Shown here: positions 14,749-24,392 of the stretch, one piece after another | How the letters are laid out: the number at the start of each line of letters is the position of its first letter | How positions within the stretch are numbered: position 1 is the stretch's first letter | DNA from: Mucilaginibacter sp. OK268 | GTDB taxonomy: Bacteria > Bacteroidota > Bacteroidia > Sphingobacteriales > Sphingobacteriaceae | NCBI RefSeq assembly: GCF_900103125.1 | Contig: NZ_FNJV01000002.1 | Location: 124,001-188,000, forward strand | Reading direction: 5' to 3' | Length of the DNA stretch: 64,000 bases | Notes under the pieces: generated by a model | Databases searched by the model: none | Told to the model about the DNA's origin: nothing | The model's input: the letters and a program-made list of their open reading frames with translations, nothing else | Position numbers and translations under genes: made by a program

Positions 14749-17149
14749 CATTCCCTATGCGGGCGTGGACAAAAGCGGTGAATACGATCTGCTCATCGGG
14801 AAAAACGGTGAATGTTCTGTTATCATCCGCATTGAAAACCCTGTCGTCCGCTACTCCGCATATCCCGCAGGCTACGACGAATTTCACCACCTCCTGCTCA
14901 ATATCGTCAAAGTTCTGGGCGACGGATATATTATCCAGAAACAGGACATCATCAGCCGTTCCGCCTGGCGGGGGAAACCCGCAGGTGAATACCTGCAGCA
15001 GAAATACAACGCGCATTTCACAGGCAGGGAATGCCTTCAGGTCGCCACCTGGTTTACCATCACGCGACAGGTAAAAAAAGGTACTTTTTTCGTTTATGAC
15101 GCTAAAGCGCTCCGCGATTTCCGGCAGGCAGTCGGTAAGATACTCGAAATTCTTCCGTCGCCCGACGTATTGAAAGAAAGCAGCATCAACCGGCTGGTCC
15201 TGCAGATGCTCAGCATGAACTTCCGAACCGGGCATATCAGTCTGAATAACCTGTCGCCGACAGATACCGGGATCAGTGCCGGGGATAAAACCATGCGCTG
15301 TATCAGCCTCGTTAATATTGACAGCATCGATCTGCCGCCTGAAGTAAGTACGCATATTGAGCTGAACGATAAGGAAAGCATCCGCGGTTTTCCGGTGGAT
15401 TTCCTCTCCTTTCTTTTTAAGGTGCCTGCCTGCGATGTTATTATTTATAACCAGGTCATAGAGATTCCCAACCAGTCCGTGACGTTACGCAAGCTGGAGC
15501 AGAAAAAGAAAAGGCATTCCGGTATTCCCGACCCGGCCAATCAGCTGTGCGTGGAGGACATAGATCAGCTTTTAAACGACGTAGCCAGGGAGAACCAGCT
15601 GCTGGTCAACTGCCATTTCAATATCCTGGTGGCAGCTCCGGACAGCACCATACAAAAAGCGGCTAACTACATTGAAAGCTCCCTGTTTCAGCTGGGTATC
15701 ATTCCAAGCAAAAACGCCTATAACCAGCTTGAACTATTCCGGAGCGTTCTGCCGGGAAATACGGTTGAACTCAAACCTTACGACTGGTTCCTGACCACCT
15801 GCGACGCGGCAGGCTGCTTCTTTTTCAAAGAATCGCTGCCTAAAGATGAACCTTCTGATTTCCTGATCAGGTTTACAGACCGGCAGGGAATACCGGTCGG
15901 AATGGACCCGGCGGATCTCCCGATGCGAACCGGCAGGATCAATAACCGCAATAAGTTTGTGCTCGGGCCGAGTGGTTCCGGCAAGAGTTTTTTCATGAAC
16001 GCCCTCATTGAGCAATACATGCTCTTCAACATGGATATGGTGATTGTGGATACTGGTCACTCCTACTCCGGGCTCTGCTCCTATTACAACGGCAAATACA
16101 TTACCTACTCGGACAAATCACCGATCACGATGAACCCCTTCCGTATCACGGAAGAAGAATACAACATCGAAAAAAAGGACTTTTTATGTACACTAATTGG
16201 TGTTGCCTGGAAAGGAGCCGAAGGATCTTTCAGCCCGGTAGAAAGGGATGTGATAGCCAATGTGATCTCCGCTTATTACAGCAGGTTCTTTGCTGAAAAC
16301 GGTGAGTTAAACTTTAACACCTTTTATGAATTCGCCCTGAAAAAAATCCCGGAGATCAAAACCGAGGAAAAGATCGTGTTCGATTTCGACGAGTTCCGGT
16401 ATGTCCTTAAAAAATTCTATAAAGGTGGTGAATTTGCACCCATCCTGAATAAGGAGGCTGATAAATCCCTGTTTACTGAACGCTTTATTGTATTTGAAAT
16501 TGACTCGATCAAGGAGAATAAGACTTTGTTCCCCATAGTCACGCTCATCATTATGGATGTCTTCATCCAAAAGATGCGGTACCGGTCAGACAGGCGCAAA
16601 GCATTGGTGGTCGAAGAAGCATGGAAAGCAATAGCGAGTCCGCTCATGGCGGGTTATCTGTTGTATCTCTACAAAACAGTCAGAAAGTTCTGGGGAGAGG
16701 CCATTGTTGTTACGCAGGAGCTGGGAGACATTATCGGTAATGCGGTTGTCAAAGACAGTATCATTAACAATTCAGACACGATATGCCTCCTGGATCAAAC
16801 GAAGTTCAAAGATAATTATAACGAAATCGCTGCACTGTTATCGATCAATGAAACCGAGCGCCGGAAGATCTTTACCATAAATCAGCTTGACAATACCGAA
16901 GGGCGCGGGCGGTTTAAAGAAGTTTATATCCGCAGGGGCGCTGCAGGTGAAGTGTACGGCGTAGAAGTATCGTTGGAGCAATATCTTACCTACACAACCG
17001 AAAAGCCGGAAAAATCTGCCGTTGAACGATACACCGGAAAGTACGGCTCTTATCGGGAAGGCCTGGACGCATTTGTTGCTGATTTCAACCAGAGCGGGTT
17101 GTCCCTGCCCCATTTTATCCGAAACGTTAACGAAAACAAATCTTTATGA
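14726..17149 (+). CDS. traG: TraG conjugation ATPase (VirB4 family)
   Basis: This 807-residue ATPase starts at 14726 (MAVKTLFNIPYAG), inside the end of traF. An upstream in-frame start would only translate traF in another frame. Walker A is GPSGSGKS at 414-421 and Walker B is in ALVVEEAW near 626-633. The N-terminal half is the VirB4-type domain that docks on the inner membrane channel. It should energise assembly of the mating channel. Length fits the family. Confidence 0.95.
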   Translation: MAVKTLFNIPYAGVDKSGEYDLLIGKNGECSVIIRIENPVVRYSAYPAGYDEFHHLLLNIVKVLGDGYIIQKQDIISRSAWRGKPAGEYLQQKYNAHFTGRECLQVATWFTITRQVKKGTFFVYDAKALRDFRQAVGKILEILPSPDVLKESSINRLVLQMLSMNFRTGHISLNNLSPTDTGISAGDKTMRCISLVNIDSIDLPPEVSTHIELNDKESIRGFPVDFLSFLFKVPACDVIIYNQVIEIPNQSVTLRKLEQKKKRHSGIPDPANQLCVEDIDQLLNDVARENQLLVNCHFNILVAAPDSTIQKAANYIESSLFQLGIIPSKNAYNQLELFRSVLPGNTVELKPYDWFLTTCDAAGCFFFKESLPKDEPSDFLIRFTDRQGIPVGMDPADLPMRTGRINNRNKFVLGPSGSGKSFFMNALIEQYMLFNMDMVIVDTGHSYSGLCSYYNGKYITYSDKSPITMNPFRITEEEYNIEKKDFLCTLIGVAWKGAEGSFSPVERDVIANVISAYYSRFFAENGELNFNTFYEFALKKIPEIKTEEKIVFDFDEFRYVLKKFYKGGEFAPILNKEADKSLFTERFIVFEIDSIKENKTLFPIVTLIIMDVFIQKMRYRSDRRKALVVEEAWKAIASPLMAGYLLYLYKTVRKFWGEAIVVTQELGDIIGNAVVKDSIINNSDTICLLDQTKFKDNYNEIAALLSINETERRKIFTINQLDNTEGRGRFKEVYIRRGAAGEVYGVEVSLEQYLTYTTEKPEKSAVERYTGKYGSYREGLDAFVADFNQSGLSLPHFIRNVNENKSL

Positions 17150-17808
17150 AAAACCTACTCATCTTACTGCTGTGCCTCACCGTTATACGCTGCGCGGCAC
17201 AGGAAATTGTCGTCGATCCGGCTACAACCGCTGCAATTGCCGTGAACGCAGGGATCATCAACAGCCAGCTCAATACCACTAACGACAGGCTCAACCTGAT
17301 CCAGAAAGGTCAGCTTGCCGTCAGCGGGCAGCTGGTTATCGTCAATAACCTGCAAAACAAGATCTACAACGGCCTGAGCCAGGTTGCATCCGTAATTAGT
17401 AACCTCACGACCATCCGGGAAATAGCGGATTGCGGGAGCGATATCGTAAAAGATGTCGAGAGCTCCATCCAGCTTGCCCGCTCAAACCCGGTTTTATTGC
17501 TGTTTGCAGAACAGGGCGCCCGGGATTTTCAAACAAGGGCGGTTACGCTTGCAGCAGATGTAAGTGCATTCGTACTCAAGGGAGGCAATAATAACCTGAT
17601 GGATTCCGGCGAGCGCGGCAAGCTGCTGAACCATATCGCCCAGGAAATGCGCATACTTCGCGGGATCGCCTATGGAATGAGCCGCTCTATGTACTGGGCG
17701 CGGATGAACGGAATCTTTCATTCACTTAATCCTTGGGCAGAATGGCAGAATAACGATGTCCGGATTGCCAATGATGTGTTAACCAATGCCAAATACCTGA
17801 AGCAATGA
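17146..17808 (+). CDS. exported tra protein, first of three tandem paralogs
   Basis: This 220-residue protein has a signal peptide (residues 1-19) and a helical body with NSQLNTTNDRLNLIQKGQ-like coiled-coil repeats. It ends in NAKYLKQ. The next two genes encode proteins of almost the same length with the same tail and the shared NPxxLLxFA and MYWA segments. The position after the VirB4 ATPase suggests a VirB5-like minor pilus role, which is inference. It overlaps traG and the next gene by four bases each. Confidence 0.7.
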   Translation: MKNLLILLLCLTVIRCAAQEIVVDPATTAAIAVNAGIINSQLNTTNDRLNLIQKGQLAVSGQLVIVNNLQNKIYNGLSQVASVISNLTTIREIADCGSDIVKDVESSIQLARSNPVLLLFAEQGARDFQTRAVTLAADVSAFVLKGGNNNLMDSGERGKLLNHIAQEMRILRGIAYGMSRSMYWARMNGIFHSLNPWAEWQNNDVRIANDVLTNAKYLKQ

Positions 17809-18470
17809 AGAAGATGATGTTAACATTGGGGTTCGCATGTATAACGGGGTTTACATTCGCCCAGCAGAACACACTGGATATTGTCGGCATACATCAGCTT
17901 GTGGATGAATCTATTTCTGAAAATAAGCTCCAGGTAAAAGCCCGGAACCGGCAGGCGCTTACCTCAGCAAACGAAGAGGCTAACCTGACCCTGCTTTCGA
18001 AACTGAAAGCAACATACCGAACGCTTCAGCAGCGATACAACACACTGGGCACGGCGATCAATATCGCCGATATCGGCATTTATGCCTCACCAATGGTAAG
18101 CCGGATCATCAGCAACCAGGAACAGATTATTCAGCTTGTTCAGAAAAACCCGGCCCTGGTCGCAATCGGATACCAGTCAGCCCTGCAGTTCGCCGATAAG
18201 GCCAGGAGACTGATCAGCTATGTGGCCGGACTAAGCCTTTCCATCGGTGACGTTAACCAGATGAAAGCTTCCGATAGAAAACTGCTTTTCGATTATGTGA
18301 TATCCGAACTGAGCAGTATTCAGGATCTGTCCGGGAACATGCTGAGCATGATACAATATTCCAGCCTCTCCGCTTTGCTCAGAGCAGCCAATCCCTTTCA
18401 GAATTTCATCAATGCCGATAAGGGTATTGCCGGTGACATTATTCAAAACGCCAAATACTTTAAAAAATGA
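17805..18470 (+). CDS. exported tra protein, second of three tandem paralogs
   Basis: This 221-residue protein has a signal peptide ending in TFAQ (residue 19) and ends in NAKYFKK. It is the most diverged of the three: it keeps the overall helical plan, the KNPALVAIG and RAANPFQNF segments and the tail, but lacks the MYWA motif. It is coupled by ATGA overlaps to both neighbours. Different members may occupy different positions in one pilus tip. Confidence 0.68.
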   Translation: MKKMMLTLGFACITGFTFAQQNTLDIVGIHQLVDESISENKLQVKARNRQALTSANEEANLTLLSKLKATYRTLQQRYNTLGTAINIADIGIYASPMVSRIISNQEQIIQLVQKNPALVAIGYQSALQFADKARRLISYVAGLSLSIGDVNQMKASDRKLLFDYVISELSSIQDLSGNMLSMIQYSSLSALLRAANPFQNFINADKGIAGDIIQNAKYFKK

Positions 18471-19132
18471 AAAAACACCTTTTCTTATCCTGTTGTATTT
18501 GTTTTTCAGCCAGGATCATGGCGCAGCAGTATGTCATCGATTACCAGCACCTCATCGCAGTAACCGAAAATGGTGCAGTCCGCAGTTCGGCGGAATCTGC
18601 CCACTCGGAGTATCTGGGCAAAATCAATAACAACATCAATGACCTCAATACAAACGTTGGTTCTGTCGTGCTGGCACAAACGATGATCTATCAGGCGCTG
18701 TCCAATGTGAATTCCGCACTTAAAAACGGGCTCGAAGTGAAGAACATGGCCGTGATTATCGCCGACATGACCGGCTACATCAACCAGGCGCTTGCCATGG
18801 CAAGGGCTGACCCCTACCTGCTGGTCTTCGCCAATAACATATCCGGAGAAATGAAAACCAGGGCACTCGCCCTCGTGAGTGATGTTTCCGGCTATGTATT
18901 GAAAGAGGGTAAAAATGTGCTTGCCGATTATAACTCCCGCGATGAACTGCTCCGCAAAGTAACCCAGCAGCTGCAGATCCTTGACGGTCTGGCATATGGG
19001 GCATGGAAAGCCATGTACTGGGCAAAAGAACGTGGCGTGATCGCTTCACTAAACCCCTTTGCCGGTTACATCAGCAGGGACAAGGTATTTGTGGTACAGA
19101 TCATACAGAATGCAAAATATCTCAGACAATAA
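18467..19132 (+). CDS. exported tra protein, third of three tandem paralogs
   Basis: This 221-residue protein has a signal peptide (residues 1-20, ending in IMAQ) and ends in NAKYLRQ. It is closer to the first paralog than to the second: both share ADPYLLVFA/SNPVLLLFA, the YVLKEGKN/FVLKGGNN segment and MYWAKERG/MYWARMNG. The triplet arose by tandem duplication followed by divergence. Confidence 0.7.
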   Translation: MKKHLFLSCCICFSARIMAQQYVIDYQHLIAVTENGAVRSSAESAHSEYLGKINNNINDLNTNVGSVVLAQTMIYQALSNVNSALKNGLEVKNMAVIIADMTGYINQALAMARADPYLLVFANNISGEMKTRALALVSDVSGYVLKEGKNVLADYNSRDELLRKVTQQLQILDGLAYGAWKAMYWAKERGVIASLNPFAGYISRDKVFVVQIIQNAKYLRQ

Positions 19133-19150
19133 ACCAAACATTTTAAAATC

Positions 19151-19930
19151 ATGAAAAAAACAATTATGCTCTTTATTACGGGCCTGGTCTGCGCTGCCCA
19201 TTGTTTCGCGCAAACGGTCGTATCCGACAAAAGCATCCGCTATCAGCAGGAGCGCATGGTGTTCAAACAATGGGATCAGAAAAAATTTACGCCAACATCC
19301 GGATTTTTAGGTTTAAACCCTTACTACTGGCTGACCTGGGGATTCTTTTATCCCAATTATCATAAAACCGACCTCCGGCCATTAAGTGCCAACGGTCCGC
19401 AAACCCAGCGCCTCGGTATGGTAGCAGCCATGAACAGCACGGATAACAAATATAAGCTTCAGTCCGATACTGTTCGGAATACAGCACTTTCAGAGATTGC
19501 CGGGCAATCCGGTCTTATTACCGGCGCTGATCCGTTATGGATGCTTTATTACAGTAATGAATTCAAACCCGTGCTCAATAATTCAATGGCAGGTATTCTT
19601 TCCGGTTTAACACCCCAGGTCAGTACCCGGTTGGTTTCAGAAGGTTTATACAGCTGGTATAAAAATGAACTTGACCGGCTGAAAGAAAGAATTGAGGGGG
19701 CGCATTCCGCTGATATGGAGCGCGGTGCACGGATCATGGCCTATTACAGGCTGCTGAATGAATACCGCAGGCTGGCCGGTGTTTGGGCGATCCGGACTTC
19801 ATCGGCACAAACGACCATCGACATGGAAGCCAGGCAGCAGCAACTGCAGGGCAACCGGGTGGCGGTAAGTGACTGGACCCCGCAGACCGATACAGAGATC
19901 GCCAGAAAAGTACTTCAGCACCTGCAATGA
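19151..19930 (+). CDS. exported protein of the tra operon, unknown family
   Basis: This 259-residue protein has a signal peptide ending in CFAQ (residue 21) and no membrane helix afterwards. It has a Trp/Tyr-rich segment (GLNPYYWLTWGFFYPNY) and a charged helical second half. It lies between the three paralogs and traJ and overlaps traJ by four bases, so it is an integral operon member. I cannot assign a family; a periplasmic role in the transfer channel is inferred. Confidence 0.65.
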   Translation: MKKTIMLFITGLVCAAHCFAQTVVSDKSIRYQQERMVFKQWDQKKFTPTSGFLGLNPYYWLTWGFFYPNYHKTDLRPLSANGPQTQRLGMVAAMNSTDNKYKLQSDTVRNTALSEIAGQSGLITGADPLWMLYYSNEFKPVLNNSMAGILSGLTPQVSTRLVSEGLYSWYKNELDRLKERIEGAHSADMERGARIMAYYRLLNEYRRLAGVWAIRTSSAQTTIDMEARQQQLQGNRVAVSDWTPQTDTEIARKVLQHLQ

Positions 19931-21087
19931 TGAAAAGGCTAATACTCATCATACTGCTGCTGTCATCGGGTATGACAGTGGTGCTGGCCCAGCCGGCCGG
20001 TAATATCAGCAACAGCAAAACGCTCGAATACCTGCAGGGTGACGGCGTTTATGAAACCGGCGTAATGGCATTTCTTAAAGGCCTGAAAGACTCCGTCTGG
20101 ACACACTTCGATCTTTTTATCAGCGATGCGAAAGCACTTGCCGCCATCTTCATGATCATCTACTTTGCCATCAAATCCTACGAAATGATGGTGGGTGACA
20201 AAAGGATGGAGATTATGCCGCTGCTGCGTCCCTTCGGACTGGCGATGATCATTTTATGGTGGGGTACCTTCGTTAAAGTCATTGCCTTTCCGACAGATCT
20301 GGTCGCCAACCAGACCGAGCGGATGTTTGAAAGCGAACAAACCATCGTTAACAATCTTCGTCTTAACCGGGCAAACCTGATGCTTGCCGTTGCCAATTCC
20401 CTTTATACTTTCCAGGCACAGACCGAGGTTGCGGAAAAAGAAAGCGATACCTGGTACGGGCAGGCATGGGATTCCGTCACCAGTACGGTGAAGCAGGGCA
20501 TCAGTACCGTAGTCTCACCCCTGATCGAACTGAAGAACAGGCTGGAGGTCGGCATGCAGCTCCTCTTTACACAGCTGCTGGAGCTGCTGGGGATATGGAT
20601 ATTACGGCTGGCCGTGTATATCATATTTATGCTGCAGATTATCTACTCCACCATACTGATTATCCTCGGCCCCTTTGCCGTTTCAGTGAGTATATTGCCG
20701 GCATTCCGTGACAGTTTCAGCACCTGGATAGCGCGTTTCGTATCTGTCAACCTTTATTCAGGTATTGCCTATCTGATCATGTACATCGTGGGCCTGATGC
20801 AGGAATATGCCCTCACCTCAGAGATCAGCAAATATCAGGAGCTTGTCGGACAGGACGGATTAAGCGCCAATCTTGAAAAGATGGCCTGGTTTGCAGGCAA
20901 TGGTATACTATCCTTCGGCACTGTGATCATCGTATTTCTGATCGGCGCGATCTGCATGTTTACCGTTCCGAGCATTTCCACCTGGATCATTTCCACTTCC
21001 GGCATCAGTTCAGCCGCTTCCACCTTTGGCCGCAGTGCCGGAACGGTCATGAGCGTGGCCCGGAAAGCCTCCGGAAGTTTCTTCTGA
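19927..21087 (+). CDS. traJ: TraJ, VirB6/TrbL-like inner membrane channel protein
   Basis: This 386-residue protein has a signal sequence (residues 1-20), an N-terminal domain, and then about six membrane helices (residues 55-75, 95-115, 205-270, 280-300 and 325-350). The IIYSTILIILGPFAVSVSIL segment is typical of VirB6/TrbL proteins. It should form the inner membrane part of the conjugation channel. A hairpin with a T-run follows its stop codon. Confidence 0.9.
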   Translation: MMKRLILIILLLSSGMTVVLAQPAGNISNSKTLEYLQGDGVYETGVMAFLKGLKDSVWTHFDLFISDAKALAAIFMIIYFAIKSYEMMVGDKRMEIMPLLRPFGLAMIILWWGTFVKVIAFPTDLVANQTERMFESEQTIVNNLRLNRANLMLAVANSLYTFQAQTEVAEKESDTWYGQAWDSVTSTVKQGISTVVSPLIELKNRLEVGMQLLFTQLLELLGIWILRLAVYIIFMLQIIYSTILIILGPFAVSVSILPAFRDSFSTWIARFVSVNLYSGIAYLIMYIVGLMQEYALTSEISKYQELVGQDGLSANLEKMAWFAGNGILSFGTVIIVFLIGAICMFTVPSISTWIISTSGISSAASTFGRSAGTVMSVARKASGSFF

Positions 21088-21111
21088 TCTTCTTTATGCT
21101 ATTAACCTGAT

Positions 21112-21142
21112 AAAGGCTGCCCCTCCCGGCAGCCTTTTCTTT
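21112..21142 (+). terminator. intrinsic terminator or attenuator inside the tra operon
   Basis: AAAGGCTGCC (21112-21121) and its complement (21128-21137) enclose a six-base loop, followed by TTTTCTTTT. It lies in the 68-base gap between traJ and traK. Because the operon continues, it probably reduces rather than ends transcription of the downstream tra genes. Confidence 0.7.
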
Positions 21143-21155
21143 TAAATCCCAGCTT

Positions 21156-21770
21156 ATGATTATCAAAAATATTGAAGCCAAGATCCGGCTTGCCGTTTTT
21201 ATATCTGCGGGAAGCCTGCTGACAGCGATCATCATTGTCGGCATGAATTGCTTTTACGCCTATAAGATGGTAGCCAATGCCCAGAAAAGTATTTATATAC
21301 TGGATAAGAGCGTACCTATACTGGCCAGGCAGACCGACATGCAGCTGAACAGGCCCGCCGAGTACCGCGCTCATGTTGACCTCTTTCATTCCCTCTTCTT
21401 TTCCCTCACACCGGATGATAACTACATGGAATACCAAATGAAAAAAGCGATGTACCTCATCGATGAATCGGGTATGCAGCAGTATAACGACCTGAAGGAA
21501 AAAGGGTTCTTCAACTCTATCCTGTCATCAAGTTCGGTGCTCACCCTCGAAACGGATTCCGTAGCTATTGACATGCCGAAACACTATTTCCGGTACTACG
21601 GCAGGCTGAAAATCGACCGGAGAAGTTCAACAGTTGTCCGCTCCCTGATCACCGAGGGATACCTGAAAGATATACCGCGCAGTGATAATAACCCCCACGG
21701 TGTGCTCATCACCGGATGGAAAACCCTTGAAAATAAAGACCTCGAAGATGTGGAGAAAAATACATTCTAA
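21156..21770 (+). CDS. traK: TraK, VirB8-like conjugation protein
   Basis: This 204-residue bitopic protein has a short cytoplasmic start, one membrane helix (residues 13-37) and a periplasmic domain. SVPILARQTDMQLNRPAEYR and HVDLFHSLFFSLTPD are signature segments of TraK of Bacteroidota conjugative transposons. It should act as the assembly hub between inner and outer membrane parts. Confidence 0.92.
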   Translation: MIIKNIEAKIRLAVFISAGSLLTAIIIVGMNCFYAYKMVANAQKSIYILDKSVPILARQTDMQLNRPAEYRAHVDLFHSLFFSLTPDDNYMEYQMKKAMYLIDESGMQQYNDLKEKGFFNSILSSSSVLTLETDSVAIDMPKHYFRYYGRLKIDRRSSTVVRSLITEGYLKDIPRSDNNPHGVLITGWKTLENKDLEDVEKNTF

Positions 21771-22164
21771 CCGCGATCCAAGGGATACGCTGTACAGTGA
21801 ACTGCAAAAGGAATTCAAACCTTGGTTCACCAAAGCCCGGCGCTGTTTTTCAGCTGCCTTGTCGGATTACCCGCGATTCTTTTTTTCCGGGATGGTCATT
21901 CTCCTGCTCGTTTCCATGGTGCTGTCCTTTACAGTTTTCAGGAACCCTGAAAAAACGGCTGCTGTGCCGGAAAAAAAACAACCGAACGTGGTTGAAGACG
22001 GGTTCAGCCGGATCATGCAGGCTGCCGGACAGCTGAAGGAAACGCTGAAACTGAAGAACACCATTGACAGTCTTGCCGCCAGGAAAAACCTCTCACGGGC
22101 GGACAGCCTGATGCTCGACAGCGCGCTCAGCCGCCTGCAGCACATTCATCAACCTTCTAAATAA
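21748..22164 (+). CDS. TraL-like small membrane protein
   Basis: The start at 21748 (MWRKIHSNRDP) lies inside the end of traK in another frame; earlier in-frame Mets only retranslate traK. The 138-residue product has one membrane helix near residues 44-62 and a periplasmic helical tail. The position between traK and traM matches traL of CTnDOT-like elements. The assignment rests mainly on gene order. Confidence 0.65.
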   Translation: MWRKIHSNRDPRDTLYSELQKEFKPWFTKARRCFSAALSDYPRFFFSGMVILLLVSMVLSFTVFRNPEKTAAVPEKKQPNVVEDGFSRIMQAAGQLKETLKLKNTIDSLAARKNLSRADSLMLDSALSRLQHIHQPSK

Positions 22165-22170
22165 TTCGTT

Positions 22171-23316
22171 ATGAAAATCAATTTCAAGCAGCCCAAATAT
22201 GTACTACCTCTACTCGCTTTGCCATTTCTCTGCCTTTTCTTTTATGTCTGGCAAAGCACATTTGACAAGCCGAAAACGGAAGTAAAACAGCAGGCCGGTC
22301 TTAACGGCAATGTCGGCAATGTTTCTGCTGATGTGCGCAAAAAAGCGCTGGCAGATAAGCTCGATGCGTACCGGAATACCTATAAGGAAGCCGACGGATA
22401 TTCCGCGGTTAATGTAATTCCAAAGGAGGTCTCCGGCAATCCGGGTTTCAAAGACAATTATACCGGCAGGGAGAGGCAGATGCTGGATTCCATTGACCGT
22501 GCAATGAAAGCGAAATATAATGCGCCCCAGTCGGTCAGCAGGGACAAAGCGCTTGCCGGTACGCTGAATACGATGCCGCGCCGCAGGATATTGGAACCCG
22601 ATCTGCCTTCCCCAAAGGAAAAAGACCCGATGGAGGTCTTCAAACAGCAGATGGCTTACATGGACAGCGTAGGCAAAATGAACGACCCGGCTTATAAAGC
22701 GGAGAAACTGAAGCAGCAGGCCGCTGAAAAGGCCGCACAGCAAAAGTCACTTGAAAAACGGCTGACCGTAACCAGGGCGGATACATCACCGGCTGATTTC
22801 AATACGGTAAAGCCTGCCGAAGAAGACCGGTTTATATCGGCCGTCATTGATGAAAATGTAACTGGCTATGCCGGATCACGCCTGAGGCTGAAACTGCTGG
22901 AAGATATTAAAGCCGGGGGAAACCTGATCAGGAAAGGCACCTACTTGTTTGCACAGATCAGCGGATTTTCCGAACAACGGGTGACCCTGGGTATAACGAC
23001 CATTTTATCAGACGGAAAAATACTACCGGTAAAGCTGGAGATCTATGACCTGGACGGTATGCCGGGGCTGTATGTCCCTTCGTCCGCGTTCCGGGAATTC
23101 ACCAAAGACCTCGGCAGCAGTTCCGTTCAGGGTGTCACCATTGACGGCAACTCCACAGGCAGCCAGTTTATCATGAGCTCGGTAGACAAACTGTTTCAAT
23201 CCACATCATCGGCAATCGCCGGCCTGATCCGCAAGAACAAGGCGAAGATGAAGTATAACTCCTATATCTACCTGATCGATACCGATGCCCTGCAGAACAC
23301 GCAGAAATCTTATTAA
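22171..23316 (+). CDS. traM: TraM, VirB10-like conjugation protein
   Basis: This 381-residue protein has one membrane helix (residues 10-28), a long charged linker (residues 45-210) and a C-terminal beta-rich domain. That domain contains FISAVIDENVTGYAGSRLRL and RKGTYLFAQISGFSEQRV, the hallmarks of TraM. VirB10-type proteins span the envelope and gate the outer membrane pore. It ends 58 bases before traN. Confidence 0.93.
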   Translation: MKINFKQPKYVLPLLALPFLCLFFYVWQSTFDKPKTEVKQQAGLNGNVGNVSADVRKKALADKLDAYRNTYKEADGYSAVNVIPKEVSGNPGFKDNYTGRERQMLDSIDRAMKAKYNAPQSVSRDKALAGTLNTMPRRRILEPDLPSPKEKDPMEVFKQQMAYMDSVGKMNDPAYKAEKLKQQAAEKAAQQKSLEKRLTVTRADTSPADFNTVKPAEEDRFISAVIDENVTGYAGSRLRLKLLEDIKAGGNLIRKGTYLFAQISGFSEQRVTLGITTILSDGKILPVKLEIYDLDGMPGLYVPSSAFREFTKDLGSSSVQGVTIDGNSTGSQFIMSSVDKLFQSTSSAIAGLIRKNKAKMKYNSYIYLIDTDALQNTQKSY

Positions 23317-23374
23317 TCCGCGCATCCGGCAAGATGCCGGTATGCCCCAGACAAATTTATCAAACCCAAAAACC

Positions 23375-24169
23375 ATGAAAAAGCTATTATTCTGTTTCGC
23401 TGTCCTTTTGTCAAATGCTTTATATGCACAGCACCAGGTCCCGGATATTTTGCTTCCGAAAAACCTCTCGATCCACTTTATTTCACCGGAACCGATACAA
23501 TACGTGGATATATCTTCCAAAGGCCTGGCCGGCGACCTGCCCCTGAAAAATGTGCTGCGCATCCGGCTGAAAGATTCTGTATCCGGATTTACGGAAGCCC
23601 TCATTACCATAGCCGGTGAAAAATTTATCGCACAGTACCACCTGGTTCCAGGATCTGCGGATGCTGCCACGGAAATTAATATTGAACCGGAAGATACCCG
23701 TCCGCTGGATATTTCCGGGATCGGGTTTTCACAAAACCAGCTGAAAGGCATGGCACTCAGCCTCATCGCACAGCGGCCGGAAAAGAACATGGAAAAGGTG
23801 AGCGCATTCGGCCTGACGGCCAGGCTGAATCACGTTTATACTGCCGGGGATTATATATTTCTGGATATCAGCTATAGGAACAAAACAAGACTGAAATATA
23901 CTATCGAAGATTTCCGCTTCCGAATCGATGACAAAAAGGTAAACAAGGCTTCCAATGTACAATCCTTTGAACTGAAACCTGAGTTTGTCCTGTTCGCCAC
24001 CCCGGCATTTGAAAGGAACTACCGGAACATCTTTGTCTTCAAAAAAATGAGTTTTCCGGGAAACAAGGTACTGCTGGCAGAACTCAGCGAAAAGCAAATT
24101 TCAGGGCGCATCCTGACCCTGAAGATCTCTTACCAGGATATTCTGAACGCGGATATCCTACCCAACTGA
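23375..24169 (+). CDS. traN: TraN, VirB9-like outer membrane complex protein
   Basis: The start at 23375 (MKKLLFCF) gives a signal peptide ending in LYAQ and a 264-residue beta-rich protein; upstream in-frame Mets lack this signal. The IHFISPEPIQYVDISS segment and the YRNKTRLKYTIEDFRFRI C-terminal domain are typical of TraN. It should form the outer membrane ring with TraM. Confidence 0.92.
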   Translation: MKKLLFCFAVLLSNALYAQHQVPDILLPKNLSIHFISPEPIQYVDISSKGLAGDLPLKNVLRIRLKDSVSGFTEALITIAGEKFIAQYHLVPGSADAATEINIEPEDTRPLDISGIGFSQNQLKGMALSLIAQRPEKNMEKVSAFGLTARLNHVYTAGDYIFLDISYRNKTRLKYTIEDFRFRIDDKKVNKASNVQSFELKPEFVLFATPAFERNYRNIFVFKKMSFPGNKVLLAELSEKQISGRILTLKISYQDILNADILPN

Positions 24170-24174
24170 CTTTT

Positions 24175-24390
24175 ATGACAAACCTGATAGCCTATGATTA
24201 TGTAAGGCTGGTTCTGGAGGAAGAATTCCTCTCAGCTTACCTGCGCTTTATCAACCACGGCATACTGCATTATGAGCTGACCAATATCCAGGAGATCTGT
24301 GCGCCCCTGCTGACAGGGCTTGATGAAGACGACAGGTTTCTCAGGTATGAGGTAATCGGAACCATCGCAAATTATTTACAGGAGGAATAA
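24175..24390 (+). CDS. small acidic protein of the transfer operon
   Basis: This 71-residue, mostly helical acidic protein has no recognised motif. It lies five bases after traN, and its last codons contain the GGAGG ribosome binding site for the next gene (24381-24385). Translation of the two is probably coupled. I do not recognise it. Confidence 0.6.
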   Translation: MTNLIAYDYVRLVLEEEFLSAYLRFINHGILHYELTNIQEICAPLLTGLDEDDRFLRYEVIGTIANYLQEE

Positions 24391-24392
24391 CA

